Of a stretch of DNA of 64,000 nucleotides, positions 26,638 through 36,146 are shown in pieces; positions within the stretch are counted from its first letter, which is position 1, and the number at the start of each line of letters is the position of its first letter. This DNA is from Caulobacter flavus (GTDB taxonomy: Bacteria > Pseudomonadota > Alphaproteobacteria > Caulobacterales > Caulobacteraceae): assembly GCF_003722335.1 (NCBI RefSeq), contig NZ_CP026100.1, positions 806,001 to 870,000 on the forward strand, in the 5' to 3' direction. Position numbers and translations under genes: made by a program. Under the pieces are notes generated by a model that saw only the letters and a list, made by a program, of their open reading frames with translations, did not search any database and was not told the origin of the DNA.

Positions 26638-27975
26638 TCAGGGCTTGGCCGGAGCCGCCGGCGCGGCCGGCGTTTCCTCCGCCTGTTGCTCTTCCGGCGC
26701 GTCCTCGAAGCGGATCGGCAGGCGGATGCGCTGGGCGTCCACCGGCTCGCCCTCGGTGGTCCAAGGGTTCATGCGCATGGTGCCCGCCACGATCATGGCC
26801 GAGGCGGCGAAGTCGAGGCCGACCGGGTCCTCGCGCACGGCCTGGCAGTCGGTCAGGCGGCCCTCGGCGGTCACCATGCACGAGACGACGCCCAGACCGT
26901 TGCGCACGCCCGCCTTGCGCGCCGCCTGCGGGAAGGCCAGGGCCACGGCCTCGGCCTGGGCCATCTGGATCCAGCGCGGCTTGGTCAGCTGCCGACCGCC
27001 CGCGCCCGGCGCGCGAAAGCGCACCGGCACGTCGACCTGCACCAGGTTGGCGACCTTGGCGTCGCCCGGCGCCAGCGAGACGACGAAATGCTCGGCCAGC
27101 GCCTCGGCCGCCTTGCCGAAGCCCTTGCCCTTGGGGATTTCCGAGATCACGTCGCAGCTCTGCAGGCCGCCGTCGCCCTTAAGCCGACAGCGGATCGCCG
27201 CCTGGCCGGTGTCGAGCCCCTCGGCGCCCTTGGGCCAGGCGGCCTCGACCTGGGCCAGGCTCGGGGCGGACTTCCACGGCGGATCGATGATCAACCGTTT
27301 CTTGCCCAGCGGCGCGAACCCGCCGTCGGCGATGCCCGCCCAGGCGATGGGCAGGCTGATCTCGCTCTCCACCTTCTGGCCGCCGCGAATCTTGGGGCTC
27401 ATCCGGAACTGCGGCGACAGCGCCAGGGCCGCGGGGCCGAAGCCCATGCCAGGCGGCGTCTCCGACAGCACCTTGCAGCGGTCCAGGAAGCCCTCGACGG
27501 TCACCCGGCACCGGATGCTGGCGCGGCCGTCGACGCCGGCCTTCACCGCCGCCACCGGGAACACGCCGGCCATCTCCTCGGCGGTCGGCTTGCGCATCCA
27601 GTCGGGATTGGCGTCGCCCGGCGCCAGGAAGTCGAGCGAGTAGGAAATCTTGCGGCCGACGCTGGAGGCGCCCGCCTCGTCCTTCAGCTTGGCCTTGTAG
27701 CGATCGGAAAGGCCGAGGGCCGCGTCGCCGAAGCCCCGGTTCATCGGGTACTCGCTCAGCACCTTGCACTCGGCCAGGGCGCCCTTGTCGGCGACAACGC
27801 ACTCGACCTCGACCTCGCCGGTGACGGTTGCGCCGGCCGGGAACGCGGCCTTGATCTCGGCCTGCCTGGGCCGGGAGGCGAAGCCCACGCGATCGCCCTC
27901 GGCGGCGACGGACGTCGAAGGCAGGACCGCCAGCGCCAGCAGCGCGGCGACGGAACCGGAACGGATGAAAGACAC
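26638..27975 (-). CDS. Exported protein with four tandem TonB-C-like modules
   Basis: 445 residues, GTG start at 27975 with GAGGGGGCG upstream. Signal peptide MSFIRSGSVAALLALAVLPSTSVA. Four repeats of about 90-100 residues follow (roughly 37-120, 130-215, 235-325, 335-425), each with the pattern G-x-a-x-(hydrophobic)-x-C-x-V-x-x-x-G-x-L-x-x-C, then E-x-P-x-G-x-(G/D)-F, as in EVECVVADKGALAECKVLSE and VSCMVTAEGRLTDCQAVRED. This resembles the TonB C-terminal fold. The paired cysteines in each module could form disulfides in the periplasm. There is no TonB-type membrane anchor or long proline-rich spacer before the modules, so it is probably not a classical energy transducer. Divergent from polA. 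Confidence 0.78.
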   Translation of the reverse strand: MSFIRSGSVAALLALAVLPSTSVAAEGDRVGFASRPRQAEIKAAFPAGATVTGEVEVECVVADKGALAECKVLSEYPMNRGFGDAALGLSDRYKAKLKDEAGASSVGRKISYSLDFLAPGDANPDWMRKPTAEEMAGVFPVAAVKAGVDGRASIRCRVTVEGFLDRCKVLSETPPGMGFGPAALALSPQFRMSPKIRGGQKVESEISLPIAWAGIADGGFAPLGKKRLIIDPPWKSAPSLAQVEAAWPKGAEGLDTGQAAIRCRLKGDGGLQSCDVISEIPKGKGFGKAAEALAEHFVVSLAPGDAKVANLVQVDVPVRFRAPGAGGRQLTKPRWIQMAQAEAVALAFPQAARKAGVRNGLGVVSCMVTAEGRLTDCQAVREDPVGLDFAASAMIVAGTMRMNPWTTEGEPVDAQRIRLPIRFEDAPEEQQAEETPAAPAAPAKP

Positions 27976-28106
27976 GGAACGCCCCCTCGGGTCACGGGCC
28001 CCCGCCCGCTCACTCGACCCCTGGCTGAGCCATAGCCGAGCCTACCGGCGTCAGCAACCGCCCGACGGACGTTCGGCGAGGGTTCCGGCGCGCCACCGAT
28101 CCCCTT

Positions 28107-31025
28107 ATGTTCGCGCGCATGACCGACGTCGCCGCGCCCGAATCCGCCCAGACCCGTCCGCTCACCCAGGACGGCCCCGCCCTGCGCCTCTTCCTGGTGG
28201 ACGGCTCGGCCTATCTGTTCCGCGCCTATCACGCCCTGCCGCCCCTGACCCGCAAGAGCGACGGCCTGCCCGTCGGCGCGGTGCAGGGCTTCTGCAACAT
28301 GCTGTGGAAGCTGATGCGCGACATGCAGGGCGACGCGCCCACGCACCTGGCGGTGATCTGGGACCACTCGGAAAAGACGTTCCGCAACAAGCTGTACGAC
28401 CAGTACAAGGCCCACCGTCCGCCGCCGCCGGAAGACCTGATCCCGCAGTTCCCGCTGGTGCGCGACGCCACGCGCGCCTTCGGCGTGCCGGCCATCGAGC
28501 TGCCCGGCTACGAGGCCGACGACCTGATCGCCGCCTATGCCTGCGCCGCCCGCGACGCCGGCGGCGAGGCCGTCATCGTCTCGTCCGACAAGGATCTGAT
28601 GCAGCTGGTGGGCGACAGCGTCTCGATGTTCGACCCGATGAAGGGGGTGCGCATCGGACGTAACGAGGTGTTCGAGAAGTTCGGCGTCTATCCCGAGCAG
28701 GTGGTCGACGTGCAGTCGCTGTGCGGCGACAGCGTCGACAACGTGCCCGGCGCGCCGGGCATCGGCATCAAGACCGCCGCCCAGCTGATCACCGAATACG
28801 GCGACCTCGACACGCTGCTGGCCCGCGCCGGCGAGATCAAGCAGCCCAAGCGCCGCGAGACCCTGATCGCCTTCGCCGACCAGATCCGCCTGTCCAAGGC
28901 CCTGGTCACGCTGGACTGCAACACCCCCCTGCCCGAGCCGATGGACGAGCTGGTGGTGCGCGAGCCCGACAAGGCCGTGCTGGCCGCCTTCCTCGACGAG
29001 ATGGAGTTCCGCACGCTGGCCCGCCGGGTCGGCGACGGCAACGCCGCGGCCGCGCCCCGCACGCTGGAGGCCCGTCCGTCGGACAAGGCCGTCACCGCCC
29101 CAGTGACTAGCGTCTCCTACGTCTCGGCCGCCGCCCGCGCCGCGGCCAATCCGGTGGCCGAGCCGGTCGCCATCGACCACGCGTCCTACGTCTGCGTGCG
29201 GGACCTGGCCACGCTGCAGGTCTGGATCGACAAGGCGCGCGCCAAGGGGATCGTCGCCTTCGACACCGAGACCGACGCCCTGTCGTCGGCCAACGCCGGC
29301 CTGTGCGGCGTGTCGCTGGCCATCGCGCCGGGCGAGGCCTGCTACATCCCCGTCAGCCACGAGGACAAGCCGCAGGATGGCGGCCTGGCCTTCGAGGCGC
29401 CCGCCAAGCTGGAGCAGATCTCCGAGGAAGAGGCGCTGGCCGCCCTCAAGCCGCTGCTGGAAGACCCGGCGGTGCTGAAGGTCGCCCAGAACGCCAAGTA
29501 CGACATCGCCGTGATGGCCCGCCGGGGGATCGCCGTCGCCCCGATCGAGGACACCATGCTGATCAGCTACGTGCTGGAGGCGGGTCTGCACGGCCACGGC
29601 ATGGACGAGCTGTCGGAACTGTGGCTGGGCCACAAGCCCATCCCGTTCAAGGAAGTGGCGGGCTCCGGAAAGAGCCAGATCAGCTTCAAGCACGTGGCCC
29701 TGGACAAGGCCACGGCCTACGCGGCCGAGGACGCCGACGTCACCCTGCGCCTCTACAACGTGCTGCGCCCGCGCCTGGCGGCCGAAGGCCTGCTGACCGT
29801 GTACGAGACCCTCGAGCGGCCGATGCCGGGCGTGCTGGCGACGATGGAGAACGACGGCGTCCGCGTCGATCCCGAGACGCTGCGCCGCCTGTCCAACGAG
29901 TTCTCGCTGCGCATGGCCGAGTTCGAGGAACAGGCGCAGAAACTTGCCGGCCGCCCGTTCAACCTGGGCAGCCCCAAGCAGATCGGCGACGTGCTGTTCG
30001 GCGAGCTGAACCTGAAGGGCGGCAAGAAGACCGCCACTGGCCAGTGGTCGACCGACAGCGACGTGCTTGAGAGCCTGGCCAACGAACACGAGCTGCCGCG
30101 CGTGCTGCTCGACTGGCGCCAGCTGAGCAAGCTGAAGGGCACCTACACCGAGAACCTGATCGCCGCGATCAGCGAGCGCACGGGCCGGGTGCACACCTCC
30201 TACGCCCTGGCGGCGACCACCACGGGCCGCCTGTCGTCGTCGGACCCCAACCTGCAGAACATCCCGGTCCGCACCGAGGAGGGCCGCAAGATCCGCAAGG
30301 CTTTCGTGGCCGCGCCGGGCAAGGTGCTGATCAGCGCCGACTACAGCCAGATCGAACTGCGCCTCTTGGCCCACATCGGCCAGATCCCGCAGCTGCAGCA
30401 AGCCTTCCGCGACGGCCTCGACATCCACGCCATGACGGCCTCGGAGATGTTCGACACCCCGATCGAGGGCATGGACCCGCTGATCCGCCGCCGGGCCAAG
30501 GCCATCAACTTCGGCATCGTCTATGGCATCAGCGCCTTCGGCCTGGCCAACCAGCTGGGCATCGGCCAGGGCGAGGCCGGGGCCTACATCAAGACCTACT
30601 TCGAGCGCTTCCCCGGCATCCAGGCCTATATGGACGCCACCAAGGCCTTCGTTCGCGAGCACGGCTACGTGACCACGATCTTCGGCCGCAAGATCAACAT
30701 CCCCGACATCCACGCCAAGTCGGTGGGGCAGCGGCAGTTCTCCGAGCGGGCGGCCATCAACGCCCCGATCCAGGGCGCGGCCGCCGACGTCATGCGTCGG
30801 GCCATGGCCCGCATGCCCGCCGCCCTGGAAGAGGCGAACCTGGAGGCCCGAATGCTGCTGCAGGTGCACGACGAACTGGTGTTCGAGGCCCCCGAGCACG
30901 AGGCCCAGGCCGTCTGCGACGTCGCCCGGCGGGTCATGGAGGGCGCGGCCGAGCCGGCCGTGGCGCTTTCCGTGCCCCTCACGGTCGAGGCCCGCGCGGC
31001 TCTGAACTGGGACGAGGCCCACTAA
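28107..31025 (+). CDS. polA: DNA polymerase I
   Basis: 972 residues. N-terminal 5'-3' exonuclease (FLVDGSAYLFRAYHALPP, VPAIELPGYEADDLIA, SSDKDLMQLV, GIGIKTAAQLI), then a 3'-5' exonuclease with its acidic residues present (FDTETDAL, QNAKYDIAVM, YAAEDADVTLRLY), then the polymerase (motif A ISADYSQIELRLLAH, motif B RRRAKAINFGIVYG, motif C LLQVHDELVFE). All three activities look intact. ATG 28107 is used; an ATG four codons later (28119) is equally possible, and neither has a clear ribosome site. Confidence 0.96.
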   Translation: MFARMTDVAAPESAQTRPLTQDGPALRLFLVDGSAYLFRAYHALPPLTRKSDGLPVGAVQGFCNMLWKLMRDMQGDAPTHLAVIWDHSEKTFRNKLYDQYKAHRPPPPEDLIPQFPLVRDATRAFGVPAIELPGYEADDLIAAYACAARDAGGEAVIVSSDKDLMQLVGDSVSMFDPMKGVRIGRNEVFEKFGVYPEQVVDVQSLCGDSVDNVPGAPGIGIKTAAQLITEYGDLDTLLARAGEIKQPKRRETLIAFADQIRLSKALVTLDCNTPLPEPMDELVVREPDKAVLAAFLDEMEFRTLARRVGDGNAAAAPRTLEARPSDKAVTAPVTSVSYVSAAARAAANPVAEPVAIDHASYVCVRDLATLQVWIDKARAKGIVAFDTETDALSSANAGLCGVSLAIAPGEACYIPVSHEDKPQDGGLAFEAPAKLEQISEEEALAALKPLLEDPAVLKVAQNAKYDIAVMARRGIAVAPIEDTMLISYVLEAGLHGHGMDELSELWLGHKPIPFKEVAGSGKSQISFKHVALDKATAYAAEDADVTLRLYNVLRPRLAAEGLLTVYETLERPMPGVLATMENDGVRVDPETLRRLSNEFSLRMAEFEEQAQKLAGRPFNLGSPKQIGDVLFGELNLKGGKKTATGQWSTDSDVLESLANEHELPRVLLDWRQLSKLKGTYTENLIAAISERTGRVHTSYALAATTTGRLSSSDPNLQNIPVRTEEGRKIRKAFVAAPGKVLISADYSQIELRLLAHIGQIPQLQQAFRDGLDIHAMTASEMFDTPIEGMDPLIRRRAKAINFGIVYGISAFGLANQLGIGQGEAGAYIKTYFERFPGIQAYMDATKAFVREHGYVTTIFGRKINIPDIHAKSVGQRQFSERAAINAPIQGAAADVMRRAMARMPAALEEANLEARMLLQVHDELVFEAPEHEAQAVCDVARRVMEGAAEPAVALSVPLTVEARAALNWDEAH

Positions 31026-31069
31026 ATCCGGTCGCGGACGAAATATTTTTCAGAGGGTGTTTTGTCGCA

Positions 31070-31098
31070 CGCCCGCTCCGCCACAGGTGGAGCGGGCG
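31070..31098 (+). terminator. Hairpin after polA
   Basis: CGCCCGCTCC (31070-31079) pairs perfectly with GGAGCGGGCG (31089-31098). No clear T tract follows. Position 45 bp after polA suggests a 3'-end hairpin. Confidence 0.5.
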
Positions 31099-31307
31099 TC
31101 GCCTTATCGACGGTAACCCCTTACACGCCGCAACCCTGGGCGGTTGGAAGCGCTCCGTCGCCGATCGCCGGCATATAACCGCGGTCTCGGGGTGCGACAT
31201 TCCGCCACGGTACGGTTAATCCCGTGGAAACCGCGATCTCGCCAGAGCTTGCAGCGAGGACGTGTGCTGTCGCGCACATCGTCGGGGCAGATATCCGGAG
31301 GCGGGTC

Positions 31308-33254
31308 GTGCGGTTTGGTGACTTGAAGATTCCCCAGAAGCTGATGGTCGTGTTCGGCGCGATGCTGGCCGCGATCGTGGCCATGGGCGTTACGCTGTTC
31401 ATCAACCAGCAGGCCTACAAGGGCTCGGTGCAGCGCACGGCCGTGGCGCACGCCAGCCTCCGGGCGGCCGACACCGCCGCCTTCCGCCTGACCCGTCAGG
31501 AAAACTCGCTGCGCGGCTTCCTGCTGTCGGGCGACGCCTACTACGTCCAGCGCCTGGAAGAGGCCCACAAGCCCAAGTTCCTGGCCGCCCTTGACGAGCT
31601 GCGCAAGCTGGCGGGCGACGACCAGGCCGACCTGGACCGCATCGCCGCCGTCGACGCCGCCTACGCCAACTACCGCGCCCAGGCCATCGAGCCGGCCGAG
31701 AAGCTGGGCGCCGATCCGGCGACCCGCGCCCAGGCCATCGACCTGGTCAAGCACGACGGCGTCGCCGACAAGGCCGTCGAGCCGGTCGAGAACGCCATCG
31801 AGGCCATCACCACCGACGCCGAGGCCGTCGTCGCCGCCGAGACCGCCGCCCAGGCCGCCGCCTCGCTGCGCAGCACCCTGGTGCTGGCCGGCGGCATCGC
31901 CATCGCCCTGGCCGTCGCCGTCGCCGGCGGACTGATGCTGACCGGCGGCATCGCCGCCCCGGTCGCGGCCATGACCACCGCCATGCGCCGCCTGGCCTCG
32001 GGCGACAACAGCGTCGCCGTGCCGGCCTCGGGCCGCAAGGACGAGATCGGCGAGATGGCCGGAGCCGTCGCCACCTTCAAGGACGCCGCCATCCACAAGC
32101 TGCGCCTGGAAGAGGAAGCCGCCGTCGCCGCCGCCCGCACCGAGCGCGAGCGCGCCGAACGCGAAGCCGAGAAGGCCGCCGAGGCCGAGGTCGACCGCAT
32201 CGCCATCCACGCCCTGGCCGAGGCCCTGGGCTCGCTGGCCGACGGCGACCTGACCTATCGCATCGACGCCGAGTTCGCTCCCAAGGCCCAGCAGCTGAAG
32301 ACCGACTTCAACGCCGCCGCCGGCCGCCTGCAGGACGCCCTACGCGGCATCAACGGCGCCACCGGCGGCATCCGCGCCGGTTCGGAAGAGATCGCCCAGG
32401 CCTCCGACGACCTGTCGCGCCGCACCGAGCAGCAGGCCGCCAGCCTGGAAGAAACCGCCGCCGCCCTCGACGAGATCACCGCCACGGTCCGCAAGACGGC
32501 CGCCGGCGCCAAGGAGGCCTCCAGCGTGGTCGCCGCCGCCCGCGCCGACGCCGAGCGCTCGGGCGCCATCGTCAGCCAGGCCGTCAGCGCCATGACCGAG
32601 ATCGAGCAGTCCTCGGGCCAGATCGGCAACATCATCGGCGTGATCGACGAGATCGCCTTCCAGACCAACCTCCTGGCCCTGAACGCCGGCGTCGAAGCCG
32701 CGCGGGCCGGCGATGCGGGCAAGGGCTTCGCGGTCGTCGCCCAGGAAGTGCGGGCCCTGGCCCAGCGCTCGGCCGAAGCGGCCAAGGAGATCAAGACCCT
32801 GATCTCGACCTCCAGCCAGCAGGTCGGTTCGGGCGTGGCCCTGGTCGGCCAGACCGGCGAGGCCCTGCAGCGCATCGTCGACCAGGTCGCCGCCATCGAC
32901 AGCCTGGTCAACGAGATCGCCGCCTCGGCCACCGAGCAGTCGACCGGCCTGCACCAGGTCAACAGCGCCGTGAACCAGATGGACCAAGTGGTCCAGCAGA
33001 ACGCCGCCATGGTCGAGGAAGCCACCGCCGCCACCCACTCGCTGAAGGGCGAGACGGGCGAGCTGGCCGCCCTGGTCGGCCGCTTCCGCGTCGGCGGCGA
33101 GAGCGCCGCCCGCGCCTCGGCACCGGCCGCCGCGCCGCGCGCCAACCCGGTCCACGCCGCCCAGGCCCGCGCCCAGACCTTCGTCCGCCCGGGCCGCCCC
33201 GGCGGCGCGGCGACCGCCGCCGCGACCAAGGTCGACGAGTGGGAAGAGTTCTGA
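31308..33254 (+). CDS. Methyl-accepting chemotaxis protein, transmembrane
   Basis: 648 residues. GTG 31308 chosen because GGAGG lies about 7 bases upstream and a basic N-terminus leads into membrane helix 1 (about residues 10-32); an in-frame ATG at 31224 adds a stretch with no membrane logic. A periplasmic helical sensor region (about 33-188), membrane helix 2, two HAMP-like regions, then the signalling hairpin tip [21 protein letters not shown]. Ends in EWEEF, the xWxxF pentapeptide that tethers CheR and CheB. Ligand unknown. Confidence 0.94.
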   Translation: MRFGDLKIPQKLMVVFGAMLAAIVAMGVTLFINQQAYKGSVQRTAVAHASLRAADTAAFRLTRQENSLRGFLLSGDAYYVQRLEEAHKPKFLAALDELRKLAGDDQADLDRIAAVDAAYANYRAQAIEPAEKLGADPATRAQAIDLVKHDGVADKAVEPVENAIEAITTDAEAVVAAETAAQAAASLRSTLVLAGGIAIALAVAVAGGLMLTGGIAAPVAAMTTAMRRLASGDNSVAVPASGRKDEIGEMAGAVATFKDAAIHKLRLEEEAAVAAARTERERAEREAEKAAEAEVDRIAIHALAEALGSLADGDLTYRIDAEFAPKAQQLKTDFNAAAGRLQDALRGINGATGGIRAGSEEIAQASDDLSRRTEQQAASLEETAAALDEITATVRKTAAGAKEASSVVAAARADAERSGAIVSQAVSAMTEIEQSSGQIGNIIGVIDEIAFQTNLLALNAGVEAARAGDAGKGFAVVAQEVRALAQRSAEAAKEIKTLISTSSQQVGSGVALVGQTGEALQRIVDQVAAIDSLVNEIAASATEQSTGLHQVNSAVNQMDQVVQQNAAMVEEATAATHSLKGETGELAALVGRFRVGGESAARASAPAAAPRANPVHAAQARAQTFVRPGRPGGAATAAATKVDEWEEF

Positions 33255-33278
33255 GCCGAAGGGTTCAGCTGAAAGCGG

Positions 33279-33308
33279 AAAGGGCGGCTCGCGAGGGCCG
33301 CCCTTTTT
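33279..33308 (+). terminator. Rho-independent terminator after the chemoreceptor
   Basis: AAAGGGCGGC (33279-33288) pairs with GCCGCCCTTT (33297-33306), running into TTTTT, 25 bp after the stop. Confidence 0.92.
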
Positions 33309-33385
33309 GTTGGCGGGTCGCACCCGCGCAGGTTGCCAAGCTTGGCGTTTGATCGTCCTCTGCGCCCCCAGCTTCAGGGGGCGAC

Positions 33386-34687
33386 GTGAGCCAGCAGACA
33401 TCCAAGGCCGCGCGCGCCGAACGTCCCCCGTCCGCCATCGGCGACCCCGCCGTTCGCGCCGCCCTGCTGTTCATCGTCCTGGCCGCCGGCGTCGCGATCG
33501 CGTTCCTGGCCCTCGCGCGCCTTCGCGACGCCCCGCCGATCAAGGGCCTCGACCGGCCCGAGATCGTGGTGCTGTCCAGCGCGCCCCACAACGACCCGGG
33601 CATGACCTACACGGTCGAGATCCATCGCGGCGGCGAGGCGATCTTCCAGGGCGGCCCCGAGGTGCTGCTGCCCGGCCGCCACGTCTACCTGCCGCCTTCC
33701 GAAAAGGTAACGGGCCTCTTCGAGGCCATCGACGCGTCCCGCTTCCGCTGGCTGAAGCCGCACTACAGGCTGTGGATCGGCGGCAGCAGCAAGTCCACGC
33801 TCTGCCTGCGCCAGGGCAAGGTCGAGAAATGCGTCGACGCCACGGGCGAGGTTTCGCTGGGCGGCGACGGCGCGCCGGGCGAGTTCAACGAAATCCGCTC
33901 CCGCGTCCAGGAGACCGCCGAAATCACGCGCTGGCTGCGCGCCGACGAGCAGACCATCGACGTCATGCGCGAACAGGGCATCGATCCACGCTCGGCTGGC
34001 GGCCGGAGACTGATGCTGCAGGCGGCCGAATGGATGTCGCCGCAGACCGTCCAGACGCTCGTCGACGCCGGCTTTCCGGTCGACGCCGCCGACAGCCGGC
34101 CCGGCTTCAACGAGGCGATGACGCCTGCCGAAATCGCCGCCGGGAAAGGCCGGCACGACGTCCTGCGCGTGCTGCTGGCCGCCGGCGCCCTGAAGGGCAA
34201 GCCCGCCTCGCTGCGTCAGGCGGTCGTGGTCGCCGCCGCCCAGTCATGCCGTCTGGAGGCCGTGAAGGTCCTGGGCGACGCCGGCGTGCGGATCGATCCC
34301 CAGGCGACGACGTCCGAGGCCTTCATGTGCAATTCGTCGCCCCGCGACGACGTCGCCGTCGCCAAGCTGCTGCTGGCGCAGGGCGTCTCTCCCAACGCGC
34401 GGGACGAGGACGGCCACACCCCGCTGTTCCATGCCCTCTCCCCCGATCTGCTTGCACTGCTGCTGAGCAGGGGCGCCGACCCGAACGCCCGCGACAAGTC
34501 AGGCGCCGCGCCGCTGCTCTGCGCTCAGGATCAGGCGACCGCCCTGGCCCTGATCAAGGCCGGCGCGAGGATCGACGCGCCGTCGGCGCCGTGCGACCGG
34601 GGAGGCCCCGCCACTATCGACGAACTGGCGGCCGCCAAGGTCTGGCCGGAGGTCCAGGCCCGGCTGGCGCAGGGCCGCGCGCGCTAG
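33386..34687 (+). CDS. Membrane-anchored DUF6438-like and ankyrin-repeat protein
   Basis: 433 residues, GTG start at 33386 with GGGGGCG upstream. One membrane helix (about 24-44). Residues 55-170 (PEIVVLSSAPHNDPGMTYTVEIHRGGEAIFQGGP) resemble DUF6438. From about residue 215 on come ankyrin-type repeats, e.g. TVQTLVDAGFPVDAADS, VAKLLLAQGVSPNARDEDGHTPLFHAL and LLALLLSRGADPNARDKSGAAPLL. Probably an envelope protein-binding protein; partner unknown. Its stop is 2 bp from the convergent LytTR gene stop. Confidence 0.78.
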   Translation: MSQQTSKAARAERPPSAIGDPAVRAALLFIVLAAGVAIAFLALARLRDAPPIKGLDRPEIVVLSSAPHNDPGMTYTVEIHRGGEAIFQGGPEVLLPGRHVYLPPSEKVTGLFEAIDASRFRWLKPHYRLWIGGSSKSTLCLRQGKVEKCVDATGEVSLGGDGAPGEFNEIRSRVQETAEITRWLRADEQTIDVMREQGIDPRSAGGRRLMLQAAEWMSPQTVQTLVDAGFPVDAADSRPGFNEAMTPAEIAAGKGRHDVLRVLLAAGALKGKPASLRQAVVVAAAQSCRLEAVKVLGDAGVRIDPQATTSEAFMCNSSPRDDVAVAKLLLAQGVSPNARDEDGHTPLFHALSPDLLALLLSRGADPNARDKSGAAPLLCAQDQATALALIKAGARIDAPSAPCDRGGPATIDELAAAKVWPEVQARLAQGRAR

Positions 34688-34689
34688 TC

Positions 34690-35505
34690 CTAGAACCAGC
34701 CCGCTTCGCGCAGGGCCTTGGCGTAGGCGCGGCTGACGGGAGCCTCGGCGCCGCTCGCCAGGGTCAGGACGGCGCGGCCGTCGCCGCGCCTGGCTTCGAC
34801 CACCGCCGCGCGCGCCACCCACCAGGAGCGGTGGGTCTGGGCGCCCTCGATGCCCTCCAGCTCGGCCACGGCGTCGGACAGGCGCATCAGGATCAGATCC
34901 TCGCCCCTGGAGGTGTGCAGGCGCAGATAGTGGTCCTGGGCCTCGACGGCGTGGAGGGTCGCGCCGCGCAGCCTGGGCGGCAGACGCTCCAGGAAGCGGG
35001 GCGGCGGCGCCTCGGGCGGGGCGGCGTGGGTCTCGACCGGCTTGCGGGCGACCAGGAAGTTCAGCGCCGTGATCGCCGCGGTGATCACCAGCACCGGCAG
35101 GAAGTAGTGCGGCAGGTTGGCCGGGCGCGGCAGGGCGCCGAACATCAGGCTCGACATCGCCCAGACGTAAAGCGTGCCCGGCAGGGCCACGCCCAGGGTG
35201 ATGGCCGCGCCGCCCACGAACGGCCCCCGCTCGGTCAGGCCGCTGTTCTGCACCGCGCCGCCGACCGCCGCGCCCGCCGCCGCGCCCGACCAGCACAGCA
35301 CCAGCCAGTAGACGATCCGGATCCACAGCGGCGCGCCGCCGGTGCCGAACGCGCCGGCGAAGGCCAGGAACAGGCCGGCCACCCCCGCCACCACGACGCC
35401 GCGTCCATGCCGCGCGACCAGGGCCGCCATTGACGAAGCGCGAACGGCGGCGGGCGGCGATTGGCGAAGGCGAGCCGGCTGCTCACGTAACGGCGATTGA
35501 GACAC
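34690..35505 (-). CDS. Membrane-bound LytTR-domain transcriptional regulator
   Basis: 271 residues, GTG start at 35505. Four hydrophobic helices (about residues 35-55, 62-85, 98-118, 130-152), then a C-terminal LytTR DNA-binding domain starting near 178: LHAVEAQDHYLRLHTSRGEDLILMRLSDAVAEL and THRSWWVARAAVV. There is no receiver domain, so control would come through the membrane part. Divergent from the DUF2306-DUF2141-oxygenase genes with a 63-bp gap, which makes that operon its likeliest target. Confidence 0.87.
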   Translation of the reverse strand: MSQSPLREQPARLRQSPPAAVRASSMAALVARHGRGVVVAGVAGLFLAFAGAFGTGGAPLWIRIVYWLVLCWSGAAAGAAVGGAVQNSGLTERGPFVGGAAITLGVALPGTLYVWAMSSLMFGALPRPANLPHYFLPVLVITAAITALNFLVARKPVETHAAPPEAPPPRFLERLPPRLRGATLHAVEAQDHYLRLHTSRGEDLILMRLSDAVAELEGIEGAQTHRSWWVARAAVVEARRGDGRAVLTLASGAEAPVSRAYAKALREAGWF

Positions 35506-35568
35506 GGCCCCGGCGGCTCCTATCGATCCAGCAACGGCGACGCACCCCGCCGCCGCACGGAGATCAAG

Positions 35569-36093
35569 ATGTCGCAGCCCAACCTGTCAATGCACGACGC
35601 CGCCGCCCGCCGCTTTCGGCGCAAGGGCCTGGCCGGGGTGCTCGTCGCCACGGCGATCGCCGCCGCGCCCGTCCTGATGATCCGCAACGGCGTCCACATG
35701 CCCAACCTTTCGCTGCTGGCGGCCGCGCCGGTGAAGATCCAGCTCCACGTCGCCGCAGCCCTGACGGCGCTGGCGATCGGCACGGTGCTGATGGTCGGTG
35801 TGAAGGGCACGCGCCTGCACCGCACGCTGGGCTGGACCTGGGTGGTCGCCATGGCGACCACCGCCATCAGCTCGCTGTTCATCCGCGAGATGAACCACGG
35901 CGCGATGAGCTGGATCCACCTGCTCTCCGGCTGGACGATCGTGGCCCTGCCGATGGCCGTCTACGCCGCCCGCCGGCACAAGGTCCATATGCACCGGCGC
36001 TTCATGACCGGCCTGTTCGTCGGCGGCCTGCTGATCGCCGGGGCCTTCACCTTCCTGCCCGGCCGCCTGCTGTGGCGCGTGTTCTTCGGCTGA
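35569..36093 (+). CDS. DUF2306-like inner-membrane protein
   Basis: 174 residues from ATG 35569, which follows GGAG; an in-frame start at 35497 overlaps the divergent gene. Four membrane helices with conserved-looking histidines (KIQLHVAAALTALAIG, TRLHRTLGWTWV, HLLSGWTIVAL, HMHRRFMTGLF), the spacing of DUF2306-type proteins. Function unknown; intramembrane histidines could bind heme or metal (inference). First gene of a probable operon with the DUF2141 and oxygenase genes. Confidence 0.78.
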   Translation: MSQPNLSMHDAAARRFRRKGLAGVLVATAIAAAPVLMIRNGVHMPNLSLLAAAPVKIQLHVAAALTALAIGTVLMVGVKGTRLHRTLGWTWVVAMATTAISSLFIREMNHGAMSWIHLLSGWTIVALPMAVYAARRHKVHMHRRFMTGLFVGGLLIAGAFTFLPGRLLWRVFFG

Positions 36094-36146
36094 GCGCGTT
36101 GTCGTTGCACAGTCTCCTCCACCCCCGTTTCCCAAGGACCCTTCCG

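Noticed and set aside
33261..33385. Short promoter-like stretch before the ankyrin gene as a small RNA
   Set aside because: The only structured part is the terminator of the chemoreceptor gene; nothing else supports a separate RNA.
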